From an uncultured Alphaproteobacteria bacterium (GTDB lineage Bacteria; Pseudomonadota; Alphaproteobacteria; CAAHEQ01; UBA3637), in contig CAKPYQ010000024.1 in NCBI GenBank assembly GCA_934203105.1, positions 1-14,844 on the forward strand: DNA of 14,844 nt. Reading direction: 5' to 3'. Made by a program: the position numbers and the translations under genes. Of the stretch, positions 6,774 to 13,125 are shown piece by piece. The notes beneath the pieces were generated by a model, which did no database searches, was not told the origin of the DNA, and saw nothing but the letters and a program-made list of their open reading frames with translations. Each line of letters starts with the position of its first letter. Within the stretch, counting starts at the first letter, position 1.

Positions 6774-7175
6774 TTAATGGTTGGCGATTTCTAATATATC
6801 TTTGACTTCTTTGGGATATTTTTGCTTTGTTTCGGAAACACTTAAATGAAGCGCTAATAAAACCGGTGTGTTTAATGTAATATCCGGATAATGCGATTGC
6901 ATTTGATTTAACCCTGTTTCAATGTCCGGCGTATGCTCATCAAATCCTTCGATTTCAACGGCTTGCTTTAACGGCAGATAAAAGACGTGCGTGACAAAAA
7001 CAACAGCTGTCCATTGTTCGTTCGGGCAGTCTTTATAGAGCAAAAAGCCCGGGTGAACAAAACTCTCATTCACCCCTATAGTGGATTTTTTTGCCCATTC
7101 AGCAAAGCCGGCCAGCGGTGCTCCATCGAATGCAATAATTGTTGTTTGATCGACAAAGCGTGTTCGATAAATCAT
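6774..7175 (-). CDS. Unrecognised small protein, 133 aa
   Basis: No family is recognised. The protein has no signal peptide or clear transmembrane helix. It has an acidic middle (EIEGFDEHTPDIE) and a hydrophobic stretch (TPVLLALHLSV). This ATG has no convincing ribosome-binding site (only GAAACGG) and follows an in-frame UGA by 12 bp. The nearest good site, AAGGAAGGA, belongs to an in-frame ATG 78 bp upstream at 7253, separated from this start by two UGA codons. The gene may therefore be translated by reinitiation, or may be the 3' part of a longer gene broken by stops. It follows queH on the same strand but has its own strong promoter at 7282-7310. Confidence 0.6.
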   Translation of the reverse strand: MIYRTRFVDQTTIIAFDGAPLAGFAEWAKKSTIGVNESFVHPGFLLYKDCPNEQWTAVVFVTHVFYLPLKQAVEIEGFDEHTPDIETGLNQMQSHYPDITLNTPVLLALHLSVSETKQKYPKEVKDILEIANH

Positions 7176-7182
7176 TTTGCCG

Positions 7183-7232
7183 TTTCAAGCGGGGTTTGAT
7201 TGCGCCATTTTTCAAGCGGCATTGATTGCGCC
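7183..7232. repeat. Imperfect tandem direct repeat, about 24 bp twice
   Basis: Two copies, 7183-7206 and 7210-7232, share TTTCAAGCGG at one end and TTGATTGCGCC at the other, differing in the middle by a substitution and a one-base indel. Starts are 27 bp apart. The pair lies wholly in the leader between promoter and gene. On the minus strand each copy ends in GCTTGA, which creates the two in-frame UGA codons. Confidence 0.75.
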
Positions 7233-7253
7233 GTTGATGTTTAATATCAGCAT
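7212..7253 (-). CDS. Possible 13-aa upstream ORF in the leader of the 133-aa gene
   Basis: ATG at 7253 follows the best ribosome-binding site in this leader (AAGGAAGGA, about 6 bp away) and is correctly placed after the promoter. It would encode MLILNINGAINAA and end at UGA (7212-7214). Three bases later a second in-frame ATG encodes MAQSNPA, ending at UGA 7185-7187. Nine bases after that comes the ATG of the 133-aa gene, in the same frame. It may be an upstream ORF, the remains of a longer N-terminus, or a site of UGA readthrough. Confidence 0.4.
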   Translation of the reverse strand: MLILNINGAINAA

Positions 7254-7281
7254 GTGCGATCCTTCCTTTAACTTGATGAAA

Positions 7282-7310
7282 ATCATAACTAAAACAAAGC
7301 AGATTGTCAA
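7282..7310 (-). promoter_or_regulatory. Near-consensus sigma70 promoter
   Basis: On the minus strand TTGACA (7305-7310) and TATGAT (7282-7287) have a 17-bp spacer. This is one of the two best promoters in the window. It sits just past the queH stop codon and drives the UGA-containing leader and the 133-aa gene. Confidence 0.75.
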
Positions 7311-7320
7311 GGAGGATTTT

Positions 7321-7848
7321 TTAGCTTTTTCTGGGTTTGCAACCGCAATAATTTTGATTATATAACGAAAGCTCGGTTTTTAAGGCAATGGATAGCTCTT
7401 GCAATCCACCCTTGCGCCAATTTGTCATATCATATAAATCTTGACCGCCGGCGCGTAAAGCCGCTCTGTTGACTTGATCAAAGTCTTTATAACGCGAAAA
7501 TCCTAATACGCTGGTGACGCGATCAAATCCGTTTTGCCGCGCGTATTCAAACGCTTTTTTTAAACGCATTTCAAAACAAATGTCGCACCGTTTCCCGCGT
7601 TCAGGTTCTTTTTCCAATCCTTTTGTTAAAGCACACCAACGTTCCGGATCATACTCCAATTCAATAAACGGTACGCCGTATTTTTCACAAACACGTTTGT
7701 TTTCATCGGCGCGTTTGCGATACTCCGCCAAAGGCCGAATGTTGGGATTGTAAAACAAAACGCTGAACGGGTAATGTTGTTCGGCTAAATGTTTTATGAC
7801 GGCGCACGAGCACGGAGCGCAACACGAAACCAATAATAATTTATTCAT
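7321..7848 (-). CDS. queH: Epoxyqueuosine reductase QueH
   Basis: The 175-aa protein matches the QueH family, the non-cobalamin epoxyqueuosine reductase that performs the last step of queuosine synthesis in tRNAs with GUN anticodons. Hallmarks are the N-terminal SCCAPCSC (Cys9-Cys10), LFYNPNIRPLAEYRKR (31-46), RGKRCDICFEMRL (84-96, with Cys88 and Cys91), TSVLGFSRYKD (112-122), NWRKGG (143-148) and YCGC (167-170). The cysteines fit the iron-sulfur cluster and metal ligands of this family. The ATG overlaps the stop of the 684-aa gene by 8 bp, so translation is probably coupled and the two are cotranscribed. No terminator is seen before the next promoter. No other queuosine gene lies in the window. 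Confidence 0.93.
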   Translation of the reverse strand: MNKLLLVSCCAPCSCAVIKHLAEQHYPFSVLFYNPNIRPLAEYRKRADENKRVCEKYGVPFIELEYDPERWCALTKGLEKEPERGKRCDICFEMRLKKAFEYARQNGFDRVTSVLGFSRYKDFDQVNRAALRAGGQDLYDMTNWRKGGLQELSIALKTELSLYNQNYCGCKPRKS

Positions 7849-9895
7849 AGCACCGTTGCTTTCCGATATAGCACCGGTTGGAAGAACGTAACTTTACCGG
7901 TACATTTTGAATGCCCATTTGCGATACAGCATACCAGAAATCATCCTTTTGTTTTGCGTCCCATTTCGGGTTGACGAAAATAGCTTGATTTGCCAAATCT
8001 TTTAAATTCATTAAACGTTCGGGAATGTCTTCTTTTTTGACAAATTGCTTTAACGAATTGATCGGCCGGAAACATTTGGCGATGTTGGATAATAATGTTG
8101 TGTGTGCCAACTGTTCGGCGGGGGTGCATTTTTGGGCCATAAAAGTATTGATTTCATCAACGGCTTTTTCATGCAAATATTCGGGAACGCCTTCCAATGC
8201 ATACATCAAATTTGTTTGAATGTCGTCAACCAATTTAATCGAACGCCAATCCTTTTTGTCTTCCAAATCCTGCACTGTTGCGGCTGTAAAACAAGACAGC
8301 AATTCCATTTTGGATTCAAGCGGTAAATCCTTTAATGCTTTGCGACCGTGTTTTTTAATTTCATCATAAATCCCTTCGGCGGTTTTGTCTTCAAAGTCGT
8401 TGGAGGATAGTTCGTTGGCTTTTAACATAATAATCGGTTCCATTTTGCGCAAAATAGCCAAACTGCCCATTAGGTCAAAGTTTTTTAAAAATCCTTTGTC
8501 TTTTAAAGAAGAAGAAACTTGTTTTAAAGCATTTAATTGATGCGGGTCATATAACGATACAATAAATTCGGGGAGCGTTGATTGAATCGGGCAATCGTCG
8601 TCAAGATCTGCAAAAATATCTTCTTCATTTTTGTTTGTCCAAACGTTGTTGCTTTTGGGTAATTTTAAAATGTCAAAATTGTCTGTTTCATCTTTGTCTT
8701 TTTCTTGATTTTTGTCCTTTGTGATGGTGTCATCGTCATCATCGTCGTCGTCATCTTCTAAATCCATTATTTTGCCGTCGGCTTCTATGATTTGGATTTT
8801 ATCATCATCAACTTCATTTTCATCTTGCGAAAGAGACATAAAAAATCCGGGGATCGGCTCTAATTCTTTGACCAACATATCCAAATCGGTCAAAGACAAG
8901 GTGCCCAAAGAATAAAACATACTCAAGACTATGTTTTCGCTGTCCATTGACAGGTAAACTTTGTTTCGGGTTATTTTGTTGCGCTCTTTAATCATTTTGG
9001 GATTTTCTTTTGCTTTGCCCAAAGATTTGCAGCCCGTTTTTTGCCCAAGCAGCTTTTCTTTTTTGCGCTCTTTATTTTGCATTTGTTGAATTTTTAAGTT
9101 CATATCGAACGTGCAATCAAACAATTCTTTACGTTTGTTTTGTGTGTCAACCGGATACCAGATAATGGCGTTATCTAATAAGTTCAGCATATTGCGTTCT
9201 TTAGCCAGCAATTCAGTTTTGTCCGGAATGTCTTTTGAAATATCAAAAACGCGCGAAAACCATGAAAATGTGTTTTGTAATTTTTCGGCATTTTCTCCGC
9301 GCGTATACCACGCCGTGTCATGTGTCAAAAAGTATTCACCGACGCCTTTTAAAACATCTTTTAAACCGGTTTCCAATTTTTGCGCGCGTTGCTTCATCTG
9401 ATTCGGGGTAACATCTTTTATATGGTCTTTGTGGCGAGCATAAAAGCTGTCGTCTTTTAGCGTGTTAATTGTCTGTGTAATGATTGAAAAGTACGTATTC
9501 CAGCGTTCTTCTTCGTCGCCCGAAAAGGAAAAGTTTTGCAAGGTCTTTTTGATTTCGGATAAGTTCATCAACGGCGTAAAGGATTTTCTGCCAAGTCCTA
9601 ATCCCAACTCGATTCGCTTCATTTTTAAGGGCAGGGCAGCGTGTTGCAATAAAGCAAAAAAGTCTTTAAAACTGGGGTGCGTGAAAATGCCGTTGTCCAT
9701 CTCTTCTGTTTTTAAAAAAATGTGCGTCGGGTTGGTGGGCAAATCTTTTTCCATCGCCAAAGAAATAATGAACTTTTTGTATTCAATCGGTGTCATCATC
9801 CCGCTGTCTTTTAAAAATCGGCTGTTATACCCGTATCCGGAAAAATAATCCCATAATGAATTTGTTTTTTGTAGTTGACGCATATTTTCGGACAT
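7841..9895 (-). CDS. Unrecognised 684-aa protein with basic and acidic blocks
   Basis: I do not recognise the family. The start is well supported: AAGGAG is 7 bp before the ATG. No signal peptide or membrane helix is visible, so it is probably cytosolic. The N-terminal ~260 residues look alpha-helical and hold several Trp and Phe. A strongly basic segment follows (about 274-312, rich in Lys and Arg), then an acidic linker (about 358-406) containing nine consecutive Asp at 381-389, then a second helical region to the C-terminus with many Leu, Lys and Glu. The opposite charge blocks suggest a flexible linker between two domains. Its stop overlaps the queH start by 8 bp, implying coexpression but not necessarily shared function. 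Arginines are mainly CGN, as in core genes. A host- or effector-type role is possible but unsupported. Confidence 0.8.
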   Translation of the reverse strand: MSENMRQLQKTNSLWDYFSGYGYNSRFLKDSGMMTPIEYKKFIISLAMEKDLPTNPTHIFLKTEEMDNGIFTHPSFKDFFALLQHAALPLKMKRIELGLGLGRKSFTPLMNLSEIKKTLQNFSFSGDEEERWNTYFSIITQTINTLKDDSFYARHKDHIKDVTPNQMKQRAQKLETGLKDVLKGVGEYFLTHDTAWYTRGENAEKLQNTFSWFSRVFDISKDIPDKTELLAKERNMLNLLDNAIIWYPVDTQNKRKELFDCTFDMNLKIQQMQNKERKKEKLLGQKTGCKSLGKAKENPKMIKERNKITRNKVYLSMDSENIVLSMFYSLGTLSLTDLDMLVKELEPIPGFFMSLSQDENEVDDDKIQIIEADGKIMDLEDDDDDDDDDTITKDKNQEKDKDETDNFDILKLPKSNNVWTNKNEEDIFADLDDDCPIQSTLPEFIVSLYDPHQLNALKQVSSSLKDKGFLKNFDLMGSLAILRKMEPIIMLKANELSSNDFEDKTAEGIYDEIKKHGRKALKDLPLESKMELLSCFTAATVQDLEDKKDWRSIKLVDDIQTNLMYALEGVPEYLHEKAVDEINTFMAQKCTPAEQLAHTTLLSNIAKCFRPINSLKQFVKKEDIPERLMNLKDLANQAIFVNPKWDAKQKDDFWYAVSQMGIQNVPVKLRSSNRCYIGKQRCYE
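8729..8755. repeat. Trinucleotide GAC/GAT tract encoding nine Asp
   Basis: Nine consecutive Asp codons (residues 381-389 of the 684-aa protein) form a 27-bp imperfect trinucleotide repeat, within the acidic linker. Changes in copy number would stay in frame. Confidence 0.8.
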
Positions 9896-9914
9896 TTTAC
9901 GGCTCCTTTACTGT

Positions 9915-9942
9915 AAAATACTTTTTTAAAATGAAGAGTAAA
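9915..9942 (-). promoter_or_regulatory. Possible promoter of the 684-aa gene and queH
   Basis: On the minus strand TTTACT (9937-9942) and TATTTT (9915-9920) are 16 bp apart, 19 bp before the start codon and just upstream of the AAGGAG site. Confidence 0.4.
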
Positions 9943-9966
9943 GCATAACGCTATTTTTGCTTTTTG

Positions 9967-10563
9967 TCAATACTTTTCGATATTTTCGAAAACAATTGTT
10001 TTTTGGGTTGTACACGCTGTGCAAAACATAAAATTATTTGATTGATGATAATAAAAGTACGCGTTGGACAACGTGGCGTTTTTGTCGACAGAAGCCAGCT
10101 TATAAAAAGCTTCGCGCCGCGTCCACAGACGATAGAAAGCTTGCTTTAAAGTCAATCCGGATTTAATCATTTCGGCGGCGTCTTTGACCGAATCGATTTG
10201 TTCTAATATGGCGTTAAAATTGTCTTTGTCGCGCATTTTTTCCATATCCAAGCCGACCGGCGCATTTGCGTGCGCTATGGCCACAAAGTCGAAAGAATGC
10301 GATATGCTGATAAAGCCAAGCGCGGGATCTGAGGGAATAAGGGCGCCGGATTTTAAGACGTTTAACTCAATGTCGGATATGTTTTTTTTTGCTTGCGCGC
10401 TTAATATTTTGTGGACCAGATAATGGCCGGCGATAAACTCTTTGCGACGTTTGAGCGAAATCATATTATCAAGGCGCGCGATTTCATCGTCGGATAAAAT
10501 CAAAGCGTCTTGTTTTAATCGCTGGTCTGTCACAGCCGAAATATCGTAAACATAAACTTTCAT
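9967..10563 (-). CDS. Sfp-type 4'-phosphopantetheinyl transferase
   Basis: The enzyme moves the phosphopantetheine arm of coenzyme A onto a Ser of a carrier protein. From ATG 10563 it is 198 aa. Motifs are RRKEFIAGHYLVHKIL (39-54), SISHS (86-90), VGLDMEK (103-109, metal-binding Asp106 and Glu108) and LWTRREAFYKL (146-156, with Glu151 and Lys155), the standard active-site set. An upstream in-frame ATG at 10599 would add 12 hydrophobic residues not typical of the family and lies on the -35 element, so I prefer 10563, where MKVYVYDI fits the usual N-terminus. That start has no Shine-Dalgarno, and the -10 lies only 7 bp before it, suggesting a leaderless mRNA. It is the only gene here ending in TGA. 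No PKS, NRPS or carrier-protein gene is nearby, so the substrate is unknown. Confidence 0.9.
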   Translation of the reverse strand: MKVYVYDISAVTDQRLKQDALILSDDEIARLDNMISLKRRKEFIAGHYLVHKILSAQAKKNISDIELNVLKSGALIPSDPALGFISISHSFDFVAIAHANAPVGLDMEKMRDKDNFNAILEQIDSVKDAAEMIKSGLTLKQAFYRLWTRREAFYKLASVDKNATLSNAYFYYHQSNNFMFCTACTTQKTIVFENIEKY

Positions 10564-10570
10564 ACAAAAC

Positions 10571-10599
10571 AGTATAGCAAAGAATACCAAAAAATACAA
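10571..10599 (-). promoter_or_regulatory. Probable promoter giving a leaderless transferase transcript
   Basis: On the minus strand TATACT (10571-10576) is preceded at 17 bp by TTGTAT (10594-10599). The start point would fall at or next to the ATG at 10563. Confidence 0.5.
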
Positions 10600-10660
10600 A
10601 ATATTTATTGACTCTTTTTTTATGGGACAAACAGCTCTATATCAAAAGCAAGGAGATAAA

Positions 10661-11845
10661 ATGTTCAAAATACCCATATCTGTTTTAGCATTGACTTTGG
10701 CGGCTTTTGCAATCGGTACAGGCGAATTTGTGATGATGGGCTTGTTAGTCAACATCGCAAACGATTTGCGCGTTTCAATATCTGACGCCGGAATTTTGGT
10801 GTCAGCGTATGCTTTGGGCGTGCTTGTCGGCAGTCCGCTTGTGACGATTACAACGATCCCATTTCAACGCAAAAAAACATTGATCGGGTTGATTTGTTTA
10901 TTTGTTTTGGGGAATATTTTATGTGCTTTGTCAACCAATTATACATCGTTGTTGCTATCGCGTATTGTGACGGCGTGTTGTCACGGAACATTTTTCGGTA
11001 TCGCTTCGGTTGTGGCCACGCAATTAGTCGACAGCCGACATAAAACGTTGGCCGTTGCTTTGGTGTTTTTAGGTACGACATTAGCCAATATGTTGGGCGT
11101 GCCGGCCGGAACGGCGATCGGCCTTGCTTTGGGGTGGCGCGCGACGTTTTGGATTATTGCAGCGCTGGGGATCGTGGCCGTGCTGGGCTTATCTGCTTTT
11201 GTGCCGGCAAACTTATCACATAAAAGCGCAAAAGTTCTGCCGGAACTGAAAGCGCTTAAAAATCCAACGGTTTTGATACCGCTTGCGCTTTCGGCTTTGG
11301 TGAATGGCGGCTTGTTCGTGGTGTTTACGTATATAACGCCGTTGTTGATGAACGTCGCCGGCTTTGATGAAAAGCACATTACATATATTTTGTTTATCTT
11401 GGGTGCCGGTTTGCCGATCGGCACGATTTTGGGCGGAAAATTGGGCGATAAAGCGTTGATAAAATCACTGTTGTTCTTATTTCCGTGTTTGTTGGTTTTG
11501 TTGTTGGGGATCCGGATCTTTGTTCCGTATCAAATGGCGGGGATAGCTGTTCTGTTTTTATGGAATATGGTGACTTTCACAATCGCGCCGATTTTGCAAT
11601 ATATGGTGGTGGATAATGCTGCCGCAGCGCCGAATTTGGCGTCGACCTTTAATCAAAGCGCGTTTAATTTGGGCAATGCTATCGGAGCTTGGGCAGGTGG
11701 TTTGCTGGTCGCTGATCATTTGGGCTATATCAATTTACCGTTCTTGTCGATGGCGTTTATTTTCACCGGTTGGGTTTTGGTTTTTATCTATCGCGGAATT
11801 AAAAATGCAACGAATTTAAAAAAATCGGTTGACTTGTCCATTTAA
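10661..11845 (+). CDS. MFS transporter, AraJ/YdhP-like DHA1 family
   Basis: A 394-aa, about 12-helix inner-membrane transporter. The first segment, LTLAAFAIGTGEFVMMGLL, and the pattern SAYALGVLVGSPLV match the AraJ/YdhP/NepI branch of the drug:H+ antiporter-1 family, as do RIVTACCHGTFFGI, NMLGVPAGT and AFNLGNAIGAWAGG. Members export sugars, nucleosides or drugs by proton exchange; the substrate here is not readable. The start at 10661 is chosen because AGGAG (10651-10655) precedes it with good spacing and the hydrophobic N-terminus then begins directly; an upstream in-frame ATG at 10622 lacks a site. It is divergent from the phosphopantetheinyl transferase. No terminator follows: the trpS promoter -35 lies inside its last codons, so readthrough into the trp leader is possible. 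Confidence 0.92.
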   Translation: MFKIPISVLALTLAAFAIGTGEFVMMGLLVNIANDLRVSISDAGILVSAYALGVLVGSPLVTITTIPFQRKKTLIGLICLFVLGNILCALSTNYTSLLLSRIVTACCHGTFFGIASVVATQLVDSRHKTLAVALVFLGTTLANMLGVPAGTAIGLALGWRATFWIIAALGIVAVLGLSAFVPANLSHKSAKVLPELKALKNPTVLIPLALSALVNGGLFVVFTYITPLLMNVAGFDEKHITYILFILGAGLPIGTILGGKLGDKALIKSLLFLFPCLLVLLLGIRIFVPYQMAGIAVLFLWNMVTFTIAPILQYMVVDNAAAAPNLASTFNQSAFNLGNAIGAWAGGLLVADHLGYINLPFLSMAFIFTGWVLVFIYRGIKNATNLKKSVDLSI

Positions 11846-11857
11846 AAAGCGTATAAG
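11829..11857 (+). promoter_or_regulatory. Promoter of the trp leader and trpS
   Basis: TTGACT (11829-11834) and TATAAG (11852-11857) have an ideal 17-bp spacer. The -35 lies within the last codons of the MFS gene. Transcription would start near 11864, just before the leader peptide. Confidence 0.75.
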
Positions 11858-11875
11858 TATTATCAGAGGTCAAAA

Positions 11876-11929
11876 ATGTATTTATATCAAACAACAACTG
11901 CTTTTTCTTGGTGGCGCCGGTCGAATTAG
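11876..11929 (+). CDS. trp-type leader peptide with tandem Trp codons
   Basis: This small ORF encodes MYLYQTTTAFSWWRRSN and ends with TAG. AGAGG (11865-11869) precedes the ATG by 6 bp. The two adjacent TGG codons at 11909-11914 are notable in a 17-residue peptide, since Trp is normally rare. The ORF lies directly after a good promoter and just before a set of mutually exclusive hairpins ending in a terminator. The expected role is a translation-based sensor: when charged tRNA-Trp is scarce the ribosome stalls at the Trp pair and changes RNA folding in favour of trpS expression. The peptide itself probably has no other function. Confidence 0.88.
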   Translation: MYLYQTTTAFSWWRRSN

Positions 11930-11993
11930 ACGGGCTGATTTGGTATATTTATATAAAAACGGGTCGTCTGCATAAAAAGGGACGGCTTTTTTT
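11916..11993 (+). promoter_or_regulatory. Transcription attenuator upstream of trpS
   Basis: Four pairing arms are visible. Arm 1 GCCGGTC (11916-11922) pairs with arm 2 GACGGGC (11929-11935) with one mismatch. Arm 2, as TAGACGG (11927-11933), can instead pair with arm 3 TCGTCTG (11964-11970) as antiterminator. Arm 3 GTCGTCT (11963-11969) pairs with arm 4 GGACGGC (11980-11986), followed by seven T (11987-11993), as terminator. A ribosome stalled on the Trp codons would cover arm 1, free arm 2, and allow 2:3 pairing and readthrough. This is the architecture of proteobacterial amino-acid leader attenuators. Confidence 0.85.
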
Positions 11994-12049
11994 ATATCTT
12001 TTTTGTGGACGGCAAATAATTTTTTAAAGCAAAAACATAGGAGAAAAAA

Positions 12050-13048
12050 ATGAAAACTTTATTATCAGGCATTAAACCGACGGGGCGTCCGCACTTGGGT
12101 AATTATTTGGGGATGTTAAAGCCGTGTTTGGATTTAGCATCGCATCCGGACTTTAAATCTTTTTTATTTATTGCTGATTATCACGCGTTGAACTTTGTTC
12201 AAGATCAAAAGTTAATGCGCGAATTGGTGTTCGAAGTGGCTTTGACGTATTTAGCGTTGGGATTGGATCCCAATCAAACAATGTTTTATCGTCAATCCGA
12301 CATTCCGGAAATTTTCGAATTGACTTTGATTTTGGACTGCGTGTGTCCAAAAGGTTTTATGAACCGCGCGCACGCTTACAAAGCCGTTGTTGAAAAGAAT
12401 TTGCAAGAAGGCCGCGACGGAGACGATACCGTTAATATGGGATTGTTTAACTATCCGGTTTTAATGGCGGCGGATATTTTAATGTTTAATGTGGATTATG
12501 TGCCGGTTGGAAAAGATCAATTGCAACACATTGAATATACGCGCGATTTGGCGATTAAGTTTAATAACACGTTTGGTAAAACGTTTAAGATTCCTGAACC
12601 GTTCATCAAAGAAGATGTTGCGACTTTGCCGGGGTTGGACGGGCGCAAGATGAGCAAAAGCTATGGTAATACAATTCCGTTGTTTGAAACGGACAACCGC
12701 ATTAAAAAAGTGATTAACTCGATTAAGACAGATTGCAAAGGCGCAAACGAACCCAAAGATACGGACGGCAATTTGATTTATATGATTTATAAAGAGTTGG
12801 CAACACCGGAGCAAACAGCGGCTTTTGCACAAAAGTTTAAAGACGGCATTTCCTATGGTGAAGCCAAAGCAGAACTTTATAATAAATTCATTGAGTTTTT
12901 TGGTCCTTGCCGTGAAAAGTACGAAGAATTAAAGCAACATCCGGACGATGTTTTTGATATTTTACGCGAAGGTGCCGCAAAAGTGCGTCCGATTGCGCAA
13001 GAGGGGATTCAAATTATTCGCTCTAAAATCGGGATTAACCGCGCTTAA
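12050..13048 (+). CDS. trpS: Tryptophanyl-tRNA synthetase
   Basis: A 332-aa class I aminoacyl-tRNA synthetase that charges tRNA-Trp in the cytosol. The HIGH-type signature is HLGN (15-18) in GRPHLGNYLG, and KMSKS is exact at 200-204. YPVLMAADILMF (135-146) is the TrpRS-specific indole-binding helix with Asp142 in the recognition position. Length is normal. An AGGAG site lies about 8 bp before the ATG. Expression should be set by the leader attenuator directly upstream. I find no tryptophan residue in the protein. All 13 arginines are CGT or CGC, a useful reference for resident codon use. A bidirectional terminator follows. Confidence 0.97.
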   Translation: MKTLLSGIKPTGRPHLGNYLGMLKPCLDLASHPDFKSFLFIADYHALNFVQDQKLMRELVFEVALTYLALGLDPNQTMFYRQSDIPEIFELTLILDCVCPKGFMNRAHAYKAVVEKNLQEGRDGDDTVNMGLFNYPVLMAADILMFNVDYVPVGKDQLQHIEYTRDLAIKFNNTFGKTFKIPEPFIKEDVATLPGLDGRKMSKSYGNTIPLFETDNRIKKVINSIKTDCKGANEPKDTDGNLIYMIYKELATPEQTAAFAQKFKDGISYGEAKAELYNKFIEFFGPCREKYEELKQHPDDVFDILREGAAKVRPIAQEGIQIIRSKIGINRA

Positions 13049-13072
13049 AGGAAAAATAAAAGGCAATATAAA

Positions 13073-13102
13073 AAAAGGCGTCATTTTTATGTGACGCCTT
13101 TT
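13073..13102. terminator. Bidirectional terminator between trpS and the fadL-family gene
   Basis: A perfect 11-bp stem, AAAAGGCGTCA (13073-13083) with TGACGCCTTTT (13092-13102), has an 8-nt loop. It ends in T-rich tails on both strands and serves two convergent genes. Confidence 0.9.
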
Positions 13103-13125
13103 GTTTGTTTGTTACCTGTATCGTT

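Noticed and set aside
6059..7175. General reassignment of UGA to Trp as an explanation of the in-frame stops near 7200
   Set aside because: All recognisable genes, including typA and the fadL-family gene, encode Trp with TGG and keep full length, and the transferase ends in TGA.
7177..7365. 62-codon plus-strand ORF over the tandem repeat and promoter
   Set aside because: It overlaps the queH 3' end and a strong opposite-strand promoter, and has no ribosome-binding site of its own.
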